Shown: in pieces, positions 1 to 6,235 of the stretch
Layout: every line of letters starts with the position of its first letter
Numbering within the stretch: the first letter of the stretch is position 1
Source of the DNA: an uncultured Prevotellaceae bacterium
GTDB lineage: Bacteria; Bacteroidota; Bacteroidia; Bacteroidales; Bacteroidaceae
Direction of reading: 5' to 3'
DNA: 8,047 nucleotides
Assembly (NCBI GenBank): GCA_946406585.1
Contig: CAMJLI010000086.1
Location: forward strand, 1-8,047
Translations under genes and position numbers: made by a program
The notes under the pieces: generated by a model
What the model saw: the letters and a program-made list of their open reading frames with translations, nothing else
Told to the model about the DNA's origin: nothing
Database searches by the model: none

Positions 1-2229
1 GGCACAGGATGGTTCTATGTCAAGGTGAAGGAGAACATCACAGGTTCCATCTCCTCTGCCAAGGTGCAAGCTCAAGTGATGGAGTACGCTTCCAAGTTCA
101 TCTTCGATGTGGCTGGCTCGGAATACTATACCAGTCCTTCGGCCACAAGGACCCCTATCTCCTTTGGAAAGATTTTGGAAGCCACCACTCTCTACTATGA
201 GATTTATAACGCAGGCACAGCTCCATTGGTAATCAACAGCTTCACTCTGCCTGCTCCTTTCACTTCCGATGCTCCCGCTGGAGAATTCACCGTGGCTGGT
301 GGCGAGAAAAAGCAAATCGCCATCACTTTGCCGGCTGATGAATTTGGCATCTTCTCTGGAGAACTGACTATTGAATACACCAATTTCGGAAAAGAGATGG
401 CTACTTATACATTGGGCATCTCCGGAACAGTGCTCGACCCAAGCAAGAATGTGTTCACATTCGACAATGGTACCAATGGACAATTCCCAGCAGGATCCAT
501 TCACTCCGACCAGGTGTACATCTCTTCCTCCACAACAGGCGACGTGACCAACTGGTATCTACAAAGCACCAACACGACTACAAAGTTCATCACACCGCTC
601 ATGACTGCTGAGGCAGGAGAGGCTTTCACATACGATACTTGGTATTACGCATATAATAGTTCTAACGCTGCCGTTACTGTCTATACCTCCAAAGACCGCG
701 TGAACTGGACACAGGTGGACCGACAGACTTACTACACTGGCATCGGAAACGCAGTGGCAACTTATGCTGTCACCTTGCCCGAGGCTGGCAACTATTACCT
801 GGCTTTTGAATTGCAAGGAAATGCACTGCTCGACAACATCTACGGACTCGCTCTGGCAGAGACACCGGCACATGACTGGTATCTCATCGGCTCCGACATC
901 CCAACCTCTGGCAAGCAGAATTTTGACTACACTGCTTCTGTGCAGGTGCAGAACATCAGCGCAGTGGCCGACCAGGTGGAGACGGCTACACTCTATGTCA
1001 ATGGGGAAGCCATTGCTACCGTTGAGGGTACCGAACTTGCCGGCAACGAAAAGACCGCAGCAGTGGGAACTGGACGCAATGGCTACAGCAACATCGAGGA
1101 TCCAACAACTATTTCCTTCACTTTCAAACCTCATGCTTTCGGAACTTTCCCAACATACATCGAACTGAAGAGTGGTGACTCTGTGTTGAAGACCGAAGTG
1201 GTGAATGTGAATTTTGAAGAAGAGGTGGCGTCAAGTGAAATAGTAGTAGGAACACCAAATGGCACATCAAATAAGGTGCCGTTCTATGGCTTTGACATGG
1301 AGCAAGGGGCTTATGCTGATTTCTATTTCAGCAAGGCTCAACTTGAAACATTCGGCATCAAGAAAGATGATGTCATTACTGCTATCAAGTTTAAGGGAAC
1401 CGTAAGTGATAAAACAATAAACAAGCTCAAGGCTGAAGCATGGGTTGGCTTGGAGGCTGACGGCTCATTCGAACCGGGAAATGTAAGCAAGGACGACATG
1501 ACTCATGTGGTGATATACGATGATGAAAAGGTGGAGTTCTCTTCTCCAGTAGAGATGACTATCGACCTTTCCAGCAGTCCAATCACATACGATGGCGAAT
1601 CTGAGATACGCATTTACACCAGCATGAATGGAAATGGCCAGTATATTTCTGTTTCCTGGGAAAAGGATGCCAATTATCCTCAGCAAGCTTACTACAGCAA
1701 AGATGAAACTACATGGACATCTTATTCTTTCGAACCTTGCCCGGTAGGTTATTTCACATTGGCTATAGAGAATAAGACTTTGTCTGGAATGGTGACAGAG
1801 GCTGACGGCACAACTCCTGTGGCTGGTGCTACTGTGACAATACGCAATGACGAAAATGACATAGAGTATTTTGGCACAACAGATGAAACTGGTGCTTACT
1901 CCATCAATGTCGTGCAGGAAGGTCTCACATTCACCGCTACTGTGACTGCTGCTGGATACGAGACTCTCGAAGATACAGACGTGCTCGACTTCTCAAATGG
2001 CAGCGTGGTGAAGAACTTCACACTCGTCAAGGCAGAGAGCGACTTCGCTCTTGGTGATGTCAACCATGACGGCAATATCGACGTCAAGGACGTGATGGCT
2101 GTAGTGGCTTATATCCTGGGACAACAGACAGGGGTGTTTTTCATTGAGAACGCCAATCTTGACGGCAATGAGGAAGTGGATGTCAATGACGTGATGGGAA
2201 TCGTCAACATCATCCTCTTCGGACAATAG
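1..2229 (+). CDS. Secreted multidomain beta-sandwich protein with C-terminal type I dockerin (5' partial)
   Basis: The reading frame is open from base 1, so the N-terminus and any signal peptide lie outside the window; a GTG at 25 is an internal valine, not a start. The visible 742 residues hold a HYDIN/choice-of-anchor-D-like Ig domain (about residues 49-145, ISFG...NAGTAPL...GISGTV), a jelly-roll or choice-of-anchor-J-like domain (149-287, NVFTFDNG...LLDNIYGLAL), a CARDB-like beta domain (about 290-405), a further beta-sandwich domain (410-590), a carboxypeptidase-regulatory-like domain (594-675, GTTPVAGATVTIRN, TDETGAYSI) and a dockerin (684-742). No catalytic domain is seen in this part; one could lie upstream. 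The composition (Thr, Ser, Asn, Tyr-rich, almost no Cys) fits an exported adhesin or the accessory half of a surface enzyme. Domain names are by pattern and the boundaries are approximate. The family as a whole is common in Prevotella; the substrate is unknown. Confidence 0.85.
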   Translation, partial: GTGWFYVKVKENITGSISSAKVQAQVMEYASKFIFDVAGSEYYTSPSATRTPISFGKILEATTLYYEIYNAGTAPLVINSFTLPAPFTSDAPAGEFTVAGGEKKQIAITLPADEFGIFSGELTIEYTNFGKEMATYTLGISGTVLDPSKNVFTFDNGTNGQFPAGSIHSDQVYISSSTTGDVTNWYLQSTNTTTKFITPLMTAEAGEAFTYDTWYYAYNSSNAAVTVYTSKDRVNWTQVDRQTYYTGIGNAVATYAVTLPEAGNYYLAFELQGNALLDNIYGLALAETPAHDWYLIGSDIPTSGKQNFDYTASVQVQNISAVADQVETATLYVNGEAIATVEGTELAGNEKTAAVGTGRNGYSNIEDPTTISFTFKPHAFGTFPTYIELKSGDSVLKTEVVNVNFEEEVASSEIVVGTPNGTSNKVPFYGFDMEQGAYADFYFSKAQLETFGIKKDDVITAIKFKGTVSDKTINKLKAEAWVGLEADGSFEPGNVSKDDMTHVVIYDDEKVEFSSPVEMTIDLSSSPITYDGESEIRIYTSMNGNGQYISVSWEKDANYPQQAYYSKDETTWTSYSFEPCPVGYFTLAIENKTLSGMVTEADGTTPVAGATVTIRNDENDIEYFGTTDETGAYSINVVQEGLTFTATVTAAGYETLEDTDVLDFSNGSVVKNFTLVKAESDFALGDVNHDGNIDVKDVMAVVAYILGQQTGVFFIENANLDGNEEVDVNDVMGIVNIILFGQ
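2041..2226 (+). other. Type I dockerin domain, two Ca-binding loops
   Basis: Two 12-residue EF-hand-like loops are visible. Loop 1 at 2056-2091 reads DVNHDGNIDVKD and loop 2 at 2155-2190 reads NLDGNEEVDVND, each followed by a VM-containing helix (VMAVVAYIL and VMGIVNIIL). Acidic or Asn residues occupy loop positions 1, 3, 5, 9 and 12 as in type I dockerins. The protein ends four residues after the second helix. In non-cellulosomal Bacteroidetes this tail is frequent, but its partner is not established. Confidence 0.88.
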
Positions 2230-2273
2230 ACTGATTAAGTCACCGGATGCACGATGACTTTAGCAGAAAACCC

Positions 2274-2309
2274 ATGAGGGGCGTGGTTCTTGCCACGCCC
2301 CTCATTTTA
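2274..2309 (+). terminator. Rho-independent terminator after the dockerin protein
   Basis: A perfect 13-bp stem (2274-2286 ATGAGGGGCGTGG pairs with 2293-2305 CCACGCCCCTCAT) encloses a 6-nt loop, TTCTTG. It is followed by a short T run and an A-rich stretch. It lies 45 nt past the stop codon. Confidence 0.85.
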
Positions 2310-2441
2310 AAATAGCAACGTGGGTGGAGATTCCCATTCTCAGTACAACCATAGAGCCTCTATATTCTTTTGCTGGTCATCTGACGAAATCATGGCCCCC
2401 ATGTTTCTATTTTAAAAAATAAGTTAAACAGAGGGGCTGAG

Positions 2442-2474
2442 TTTGCGAATTGACAATAAAAAGCATTATATTTG
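2442..2474 (+). promoter_or_regulatory. Bacteroidetes-type promoter for the Nif3/zinc-ribbon operon
   Basis: A -33 box TTTG (2442-2445) and a -7 box TATATTTG (2467-2474) are separated by 21 nt, matching the TTTG/TAnnTTTG pattern of the Bacteroidetes primary sigma factor. Transcription should begin near 2480, which leaves a leader of about 20 nt before the GTG at 2503. Confidence 0.82.
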
Positions 2475-2502
2475 CAGTTCAATCATAAAAAAGCTGAAAA
2501 GC

Positions 2503-3288
2503 GTGAAAATAAAAGAAGTGGTGAATGCCCTTGAAAAGTTCGCGCCTCTGCCCCTGCAGGAAGACTATGATAATGCCGGCTTGCAAGTGGGACTTACAGA
2601 GACGGAAGTTACAGGGGCATTATTGTGTCTCGACATTACAGAGAAAATCATCGACGAAGCCATTGAAAGGGGATGCAACCTCGTGGTGTCGCACCATCCG
2701 CTCATCTTCCGGGCTCTAAAGAGGGTGAGCGATGGAAATGAAGTGCAGCGGTGTGTGATGAAAGCCATAAAAAACGACATCGCCATAATATCCATGCACA
2801 CCAATATCGACAATGCCGTGGGTGGGGTGAACTACAAAATGGCCGAGAAGATGAGCCTGGCGCATGTGCAGCTGCTCGCTCCAAAAATTGTGGACGGCAT
2901 GGAGTGCGGCAGCGGAGTGGTGGGATGCCTGCCAGAACCAATGGAGGCAAAAACTTTTGTCGGAATGCTCAAAGAAACCTTCGGAGTGGAGTGCGTGCAG
3001 GCAAATGCATTGCTCCAACGACCCATCAGCAAGGTGGCCGTTTGTGGCGGTGCAGGAGCTTTCCTGCTAGGCGATGCCGTGGCTGCAGGAGCTGATGCAT
3101 TCGTCACAGGCGAGATGCACTACCACGAGTTCTTCGACCACGACCAGCAAATACAGATTTGTGTCATCGGACACTACCAGAGCGAACAATTTACAAACGA
3201 AATATTCAAATCCATCATCGAGGAGAAATGCAAGGGGGTCAGGTGCTGCCTGACCCGCACATGCACCAATCCCATTATCTATTTATAA
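2503..3288 (+). CDS. Nif3-like dinuclear metal centre protein (DUF34/NIF3, GTP cyclohydrolase 1 type 2 family)
   Basis: A 261-residue soluble protein of the Nif3/DUF34 family, which forms toroidal hexamers with a dinuclear metal site per subunit. The biochemical role is unsettled: some members are annotated as GTP cyclohydrolase 1 type 2 and others as metal-insertion proteins. Expected metal ligands are present: H64 and H65 in SHHPLIF, D103 in MHTNIDNAVGG, and H224 and E228 in GHYQSEQ. The C-terminus TNPIIYL matches the usual family ending, so the gene looks intact. It is the short form, near E. coli YbgI in length, without the central insert of longer Gram-positive homologues. GTG 2503 is chosen because the family begins with (M)KIKEVVNALE, and the in-frame TTG at 2443 overlaps the promoter itself. 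It is the first gene of an operon with the zinc-ribbon gene 5 nt downstream. Confidence 0.92.
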   Translation: MKIKEVVNALEKFAPLPLQEDYDNAGLQVGLTETEVTGALLCLDITEKIIDEAIERGCNLVVSHHPLIFRALKRVSDGNEVQRCVMKAIKNDIAIISMHTNIDNAVGGVNYKMAEKMSLAHVQLLAPKIVDGMECGSGVVGCLPEPMEAKTFVGMLKETFGVECVQANALLQRPISKVAVCGGAGAFLLGDAVAAGADAFVTGEMHYHEFFDHDQQIQICVIGHYQSEQFTNEIFKSIIEEKCKGVRCCLTRTCTNPIIYL

Positions 3289-3293
3289 GAAAT

Positions 3294-4118
3294 ATGGCAA
3301 AAAAAGACCCTACAGATTTGACCGTAGAGAAGAAACTGGAAACCCTGTTTCAACTGCAAACGACATTGTCGCAAATTGATGAGAAAAGAGCTCTGAGAGG
3401 TGAATTGCCCCTGGAGGTGCAGGACCTGGAAGATGAAATTGCCGGACTGAGAACGCGCATCGAGAAAATCGAAAACGAAATCGCCGAGTTCAAGGCTGCC
3501 ATCACTCAAAAGAAAGGCGACATAGAGGACGCACAGGCTTCAGTGGCAAGGTACAAGGAGCAACTCAACGACGTGATGAACAACAGAGAGTATGACATGC
3601 TCAACAAGGAAATCGTTTTCCAAGAACTGGAAATCGAACTGTGCAACAAGAAAATCAGAGAGGCTCTATTGAAGATAGAGGAGAAGGAGGCTTTGCTCGC
3701 TCAAAACCAGGAACAGGTGGACTTCCGCCTACAGGCTCTTGAGGAGAAGAAAAACGAACTGGATGCCATCATGCAGGAAACACGCGAGGAGGAGGACAAA
3801 CTCAAGGAGAAGGCAAAGGGCTATGAGGAGAAGATAGAGGAGAGACTGCTGACCAGCTTCAAGCGCATACGCAAGAATGCACGCAACGGACTGGGAATCG
3901 TGTATGTGCAGCGCGACGCTTGTGGTGGATGCTTCAACAAAATACCGCCACAGCAGCAACTAGATATCAAGATGCATAAGAAAATCATCGTGTGCGAGTA
4001 TTGCGGACGCATTCTTATCGACCCGGAACTCGCCGGAGTGAAAACGGTGGCAACTGAAGAGAAACCCAAAAAACGCGTCTCTCGCAGCCGTAAGAAGATG
4101 GAGGAAAGCGAGGACTGA
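3294..4118 (+). CDS. Coiled-coil protein with C-terminal C4 zinc ribbon (DUF164 / CT398-HP0958 family)
   Basis: The 274-residue product begins MAKKDPTDLTVEKK at an ATG 5 nt after the Nif3 stop, so the two are almost certainly co-transcribed and translationally linked. Residues about 12-195 are a long charged heptad-rich coiled-coil hairpin (many Glu and Lys, with NNREYDMLNKEI near the turn). A zinc ribbon follows, with CGGC at C210/C213 and CEYC at C234/C237, then a basic tail (KPKKRVSRSRKK) and an acidic end. Family members studied elsewhere (H. pylori HP0958/FlgZ, Chlamydia CT398) bind sigma-54 and secretion or flagellar components, and HP0958 also binds RNA. No such partner is visible here, so the role is open; nucleic-acid or transcription-factor binding is an inference from the ribbon and basic tail. 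The start at 3294 is preferred to the frame's extension back to 3159, which would overlap nif3 by 130 nt. Confidence 0.9.
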   Translation: MAKKDPTDLTVEKKLETLFQLQTTLSQIDEKRALRGELPLEVQDLEDEIAGLRTRIEKIENEIAEFKAAITQKKGDIEDAQASVARYKEQLNDVMNNREYDMLNKEIVFQELEIELCNKKIREALLKIEEKEALLAQNQEQVDFRLQALEEKKNELDAIMQETREEEDKLKEKAKGYEEKIEERLLTSFKRIRKNARNGLGIVYVQRDACGGCFNKIPPQQQLDIKMHKKIIVCEYCGRILIDPELAGVKTVATEEKPKKRVSRSRKKMEESED

Positions 4119-4147
4119 CCCTCATCATCTGAATAACGAAACCATAC

Positions 4148-4179
4148 AACAGACATGCTCCTTGCGTGTCTGTTTTTTT
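4148..4179 (+). terminator. Rho-independent terminator of the Nif3/zinc-ribbon operon
   Basis: An 11-bp stem with one G-T wobble (AACAGACATGC, 4148-4158, against GCGTGTCTGTT, 4164-4174) surrounds a 5-nt loop, TCCTT. The second arm runs directly into a T tract ending at 4179. It lies 29 nt after the zinc-ribbon stop codon. Confidence 0.9.
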
Positions 4180-4284
4180 AGGCCCGTATGATCTCCATAC
4201 CTCACGCATTGGTCAATGGTTTGGGGGCTTGAATGCAACAGATGGCAATAGATTGTACCAAAAAACAAAAAAAATCATAATCAT

Positions 4285-4316
4285 TTTGGCCAAAGCGGAA
4301 TTTTTTCATATATTTG
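4285..4316 (+). promoter_or_regulatory. Bacteroidetes-type promoter for aldA
   Basis: A -33 TTTG at 4285-4288 and a -7 TATATTTG at 4309-4316 are separated by 20 nt, a full match to the consensus. Transcription should start near 4322, giving a leader of about 60 nt ahead of the ATG at 4382. This separates aldA from the preceding operon, which ends in its own terminator. Confidence 0.82.
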
Positions 4317-4332
4317 TGGGGATTTTTCAAAA

Positions 4333-4365
4333 ATGAAAAAGCAAGGAAAACACAGATATGTCTAA
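4333..4365 (+). CDS. Possible 10-codon leader ORF upstream of aldA
   Basis: ATG 4333 opens a frame reading MKKQGKHRYV and closes with TAA at 4363-4365, which is 16 nt before the aldA start codon. It lies wholly inside the predicted transcript and overlaps the second arm of a small hairpin (4323-4340). There is no clear ribosome-binding site, and a 10-codon frame can arise by chance, so it is listed only as a candidate. Confidence 0.22.
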   Translation: MKKQGKHRYV

Positions 4366-4381
4366 CTAAAACAAAACGCTT

Positions 4382-5821
4382 ATGAAAGACTTAAAAATGT
4401 ACATCAACGGCAAGTTCGTTGAAAGCAAGTCGGGAAAATGGATCGATGTGCTCAACCCATCAACAGAGGAGGTAATCAGCCGCCAGCCGGAAGGCACGGT
4501 GGAAGAGGTGGACGAGGCTCTCGATGCTGCAAAGGCTGCACAAAAGGCATGGGCCAAGACACCGGCAATAGAGCGTGCCAAATACCTCAACAAAATGGCT
4601 GATGGCATTCGACGCCGCCGCGACGAATTCGTGGACATCATCATGCGCGAACAGGGAAAGACACGCACATGGGCTTCTGTCGAGGTGGATGTGACAGCCG
4701 ACTATTTCGACTATATGGCTACATTCGCACGACACATCGAAGGCGAAATAATACCAAGTGACAGGAGAGGGGAGACCATCATGCTCTTCAAGGAGCCTAT
4801 CGGAGTGGTGGCTGGCATTCTGCCATGGAACTTCCCATTCTTCCTCATCGCACGAAAGGCGGGGGCTGCCCTCATCACTGGATGTACCATCGTCATCAAG
4901 CCTTCACAGCTCACACCGGAGAACTGCTGCGAATTCGCAAGAGTGGTCGATGAGACCGGACTGCCCGCAGGTGTGTTCAATGTCATCACTGGCAAAGGCT
5001 CCGTGGTGGGAAATGCCTTGGCTGAAAGCCCCAAGATTGGCATCGTGAGCGTGACAGGAAGCGTGGGAGCAGGAGAGAGCATCATGAAGGCTGCTGCCAA
5101 CAATATAACAAAGGTGTCGCTCGAACTGGGTGGCAAGGCTCCGGCAATAGTGTTCCCGGATGCAGACCTCGAGGCTTCTGCTCAATGGGTGGTGGACTCA
5201 CGAATCGGAAACAACGGACAAATCTGCAACAATGCCGAACGTGTGTATGTACATAAAGACATCAAGAAGGAATTCACCGACATCCTCGTGCGAAAGATGA
5301 AGGCAGTGAAGGTGGGTGACCCATGCAAGGACGATAGCGTGGACATGGGACCTCTCGTGGAAAAACGTGCTCTGGAGAGCGTGGAGGCAAAGGTGGCCAA
5401 TGCCATCAAACAAGGTGCCAAACTGCTCTGCGGTGGCAAGAGGGCTGGCGAAAAGGGCTATTTCTACGAGGCTACTGTGCTCGATGATGTGAAGCAAGAC
5501 TTCGACATCGTGCATGAGGAGACTTTCGGCCCTGTCATTCCTCTTGTGGAGTTTGAGGATATCGACCAGGTAATAGCTTGGGCCAACGACGTGGAGTACG
5601 GATTGGCTTCTTCCGTGTTCACCAACACCATAGACATCGCTGCTAAGGTAAGCCGCGAACTGGAGTTTGGAGAGGTATACATCAACCGTGAGCACTTCGA
5701 GGCTATGCAAGGCTTCCATGCCGGCATGAAGAAGAGCGGCATCGGTGGTGCCGACGGCAAGCACGGCGTTGAGGAGTATCTCGTGACAAAGGTAGTCTAC
5801 ATGGACACCCATTACGAGTAA
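4382..5821 (+). CDS. aldA: NAD-dependent aldehyde dehydrogenase, AldA (lactaldehyde/glycolaldehyde) type
   Basis: The 479-residue protein has the same length as E. coli AldA and is collinear with it by eye throughout, from the N-terminal MYINGKFVES to the end EYLVTKVVYM. AldA oxidises L-lactaldehyde or glycolaldehyde to lactate or glycolate with NAD in the cytosol, usually downstream of fucose or rhamnose breakdown. Catalytic residues are present: nucleophile C282 (NGQICNNAERVY), general base E248 (LELGGKAPA), oxyanion N150 (PWNFPFF) and cofactor K173 (IVIKPSQ). R158 and H446 sit where I recall R161 and H449 lying at the substrate site of the E. coli enzyme; all positions share a constant offset of three. 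No sugar-isomerase, kinase or aldolase gene is adjacent, and it has its own promoter and terminator, so it appears to be expressed alone. The substrate is inferred; another short aldehyde such as succinate semialdehyde is possible. Confidence 0.92.
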   Translation: MKDLKMYINGKFVESKSGKWIDVLNPSTEEVISRQPEGTVEEVDEALDAAKAAQKAWAKTPAIERAKYLNKMADGIRRRRDEFVDIIMREQGKTRTWASVEVDVTADYFDYMATFARHIEGEIIPSDRRGETIMLFKEPIGVVAGILPWNFPFFLIARKAGAALITGCTIVIKPSQLTPENCCEFARVVDETGLPAGVFNVITGKGSVVGNALAESPKIGIVSVTGSVGAGESIMKAAANNITKVSLELGGKAPAIVFPDADLEASAQWVVDSRIGNNGQICNNAERVYVHKDIKKEFTDILVRKMKAVKVGDPCKDDSVDMGPLVEKRALESVEAKVANAIKQGAKLLCGGKRAGEKGYFYEATVLDDVKQDFDIVHEETFGPVIPLVEFEDIDQVIAWANDVEYGLASSVFTNTIDIAAKVSRELEFGEVYINREHFEAMQGFHAGMKKSGIGGADGKHGVEEYLVTKVVYMDTHYE

Positions 5822-5848
5822 GATGCTGCAGATTAAAAGTTCTATGAA

Positions 5849-5900
5849 ATCTTAATGAAAACAGGGAGGCTCATAATTGCCTCCCTGTTTTCATTAAGAT
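5849..5900 (+). terminator. Long perfect stem-loop terminator after aldA
   Basis: Arms 5849-5870 and 5879-5900 pair over 22 bp without a mismatch around an 8-nt loop, TCATAATT. The core is AACAGGGAGGC against GCCTCCCTGTT, with the TTTTCATT of the second arm acting as the U-rich portion. A-rich on one side and T-rich on the other, it could work in both directions. It starts 28 nt after the aldA stop. Confidence 0.85.
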
Positions 5901-5994
5901 CACAAAAGTATTCGGATCACAAAAGTAATCGGAGTATTCAGATTACTCAGAATACTCCGATTATTCAGAATACTCCGATTATTTCGATACTCTC
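5898..5994. repeat. Intergenic cluster of short tandem and inverted repeats
   Basis: Two copies of GATCACAAAAGTA (5898-5910 and 5915-5927, period 17) lead into 18-bp tandem units. These are GATTACTCAGAATACTCC (5941-5958), GATTATTCAGAATACTCC (5959-5976, one change) and a decayed third copy (5977-5994). TAATCGGAGTATTC at 5926-5939 is the exact inverse of GAATACTCCGATTA at 5950-5963 and again at 5968-5981, so the left arm could pair with either right arm. No protein-coding signal is seen. Confidence 0.8.
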
Positions 5995-6106
5995 CCCCAA
6001 TAATTCCATAAATACCGCAACCTGCGACAGAAAACGCCTGGTTTTGCATGGTGTGTCGCAATAATCTGTCTGTGTCGCAACGAATTGATTAGAAAAACAT
6101 TAGAAA
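5995..6106. promoter_or_regulatory. Candidate operator region: paired TGTGTCGCAA boxes
   Basis: This non-coding stretch lies just upstream of the PepSY-gene promoter. TGTGTCGCAA occurs at 6052-6061 and 6071-6080, 19 nt start to start (nearly two helical turns), and the inverse core TGCGACA is at 6023-6029. The nearer box ends 26 nt before the presumed -33 box, a position suitable for an activator. The regulator is unknown and the assignment is inference from spacing alone. Confidence 0.4.
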
Positions 6107-6139
6107 ATTGTGAGCGAGTGAAAACTGTATGTATCTTTG
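6107..6139 (+). promoter_or_regulatory. Bacteroidetes-type promoter for the PepSY-like gene
   Basis: The -7 box TATCTTTG (6132-6139) fits TAnnTTTG exactly. The -33 position holds ATTG (6107-6110), one base off TTTG, with a 21-nt spacer. The weak -33 box would suit an activator-dependent promoter. Transcription should begin around 6144-6147, giving a leader of about 90 nt that contains a 6-bp AAAGGA/TCCTTT hairpin (6148-6166) and an AAT-rich tract. Confidence 0.72.
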
Positions 6140-6235
6140 CAATGTCGAAAGGAACAAACATCCTTTACTCAGACAAAAAAGAAGAATTCCAGACAACAAA
6201 CAAATAATAATAATAACAATAAAAAACACACAATT

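Noticed and set aside
25..27. GTG at 25 as start of the dockerin protein
   Set aside because: The frame is open to base 1 and the upstream codons (GTGWFYVK) read as part of a beta-sandwich; no promoter or signal peptide precedes it.
559..1134. 191-codon minus-strand frame opposite the dockerin protein
   Set aside because: The translation is rich in Cys, His and Ser with no domain; it is a shadow of the + strand beta-sandwich coding region.
2391..2403. CATGG/CCATG mini-palindrome in the gap before nif3
   Set aside because: Only 5 bp with a 3-nt loop and no T tract; nothing else in 2310-2441 rises above background.
3159..3293. N-terminal extension of the zinc-ribbon protein into nif3
   Set aside because: The extension overlaps the conserved Nif3 C-terminus, whose frame is better supported, and ATG 3294 gives a normal family start.
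5198..5812. 204-codon open frame on the minus strand opposite aldA
   Set aside because: It lies wholly antisense to a well-supported dehydrogenase, has no recognisable motif or promoter, and is explained by codon bias in the sense gene.
5898..5994. Possible CRISPR array
   Set aside because: The units are contiguous 17-18 bp repeats without unique spacers, and no cas gene is present.
5855..6064. 69-codon plus-strand frame through the repeat cluster
   Set aside because: It begins inside the aldA terminator stem and runs through repeats; the translation (SNRSIQITQNTPIIQNTPII) just mirrors the DNA repeats and has no start signal.
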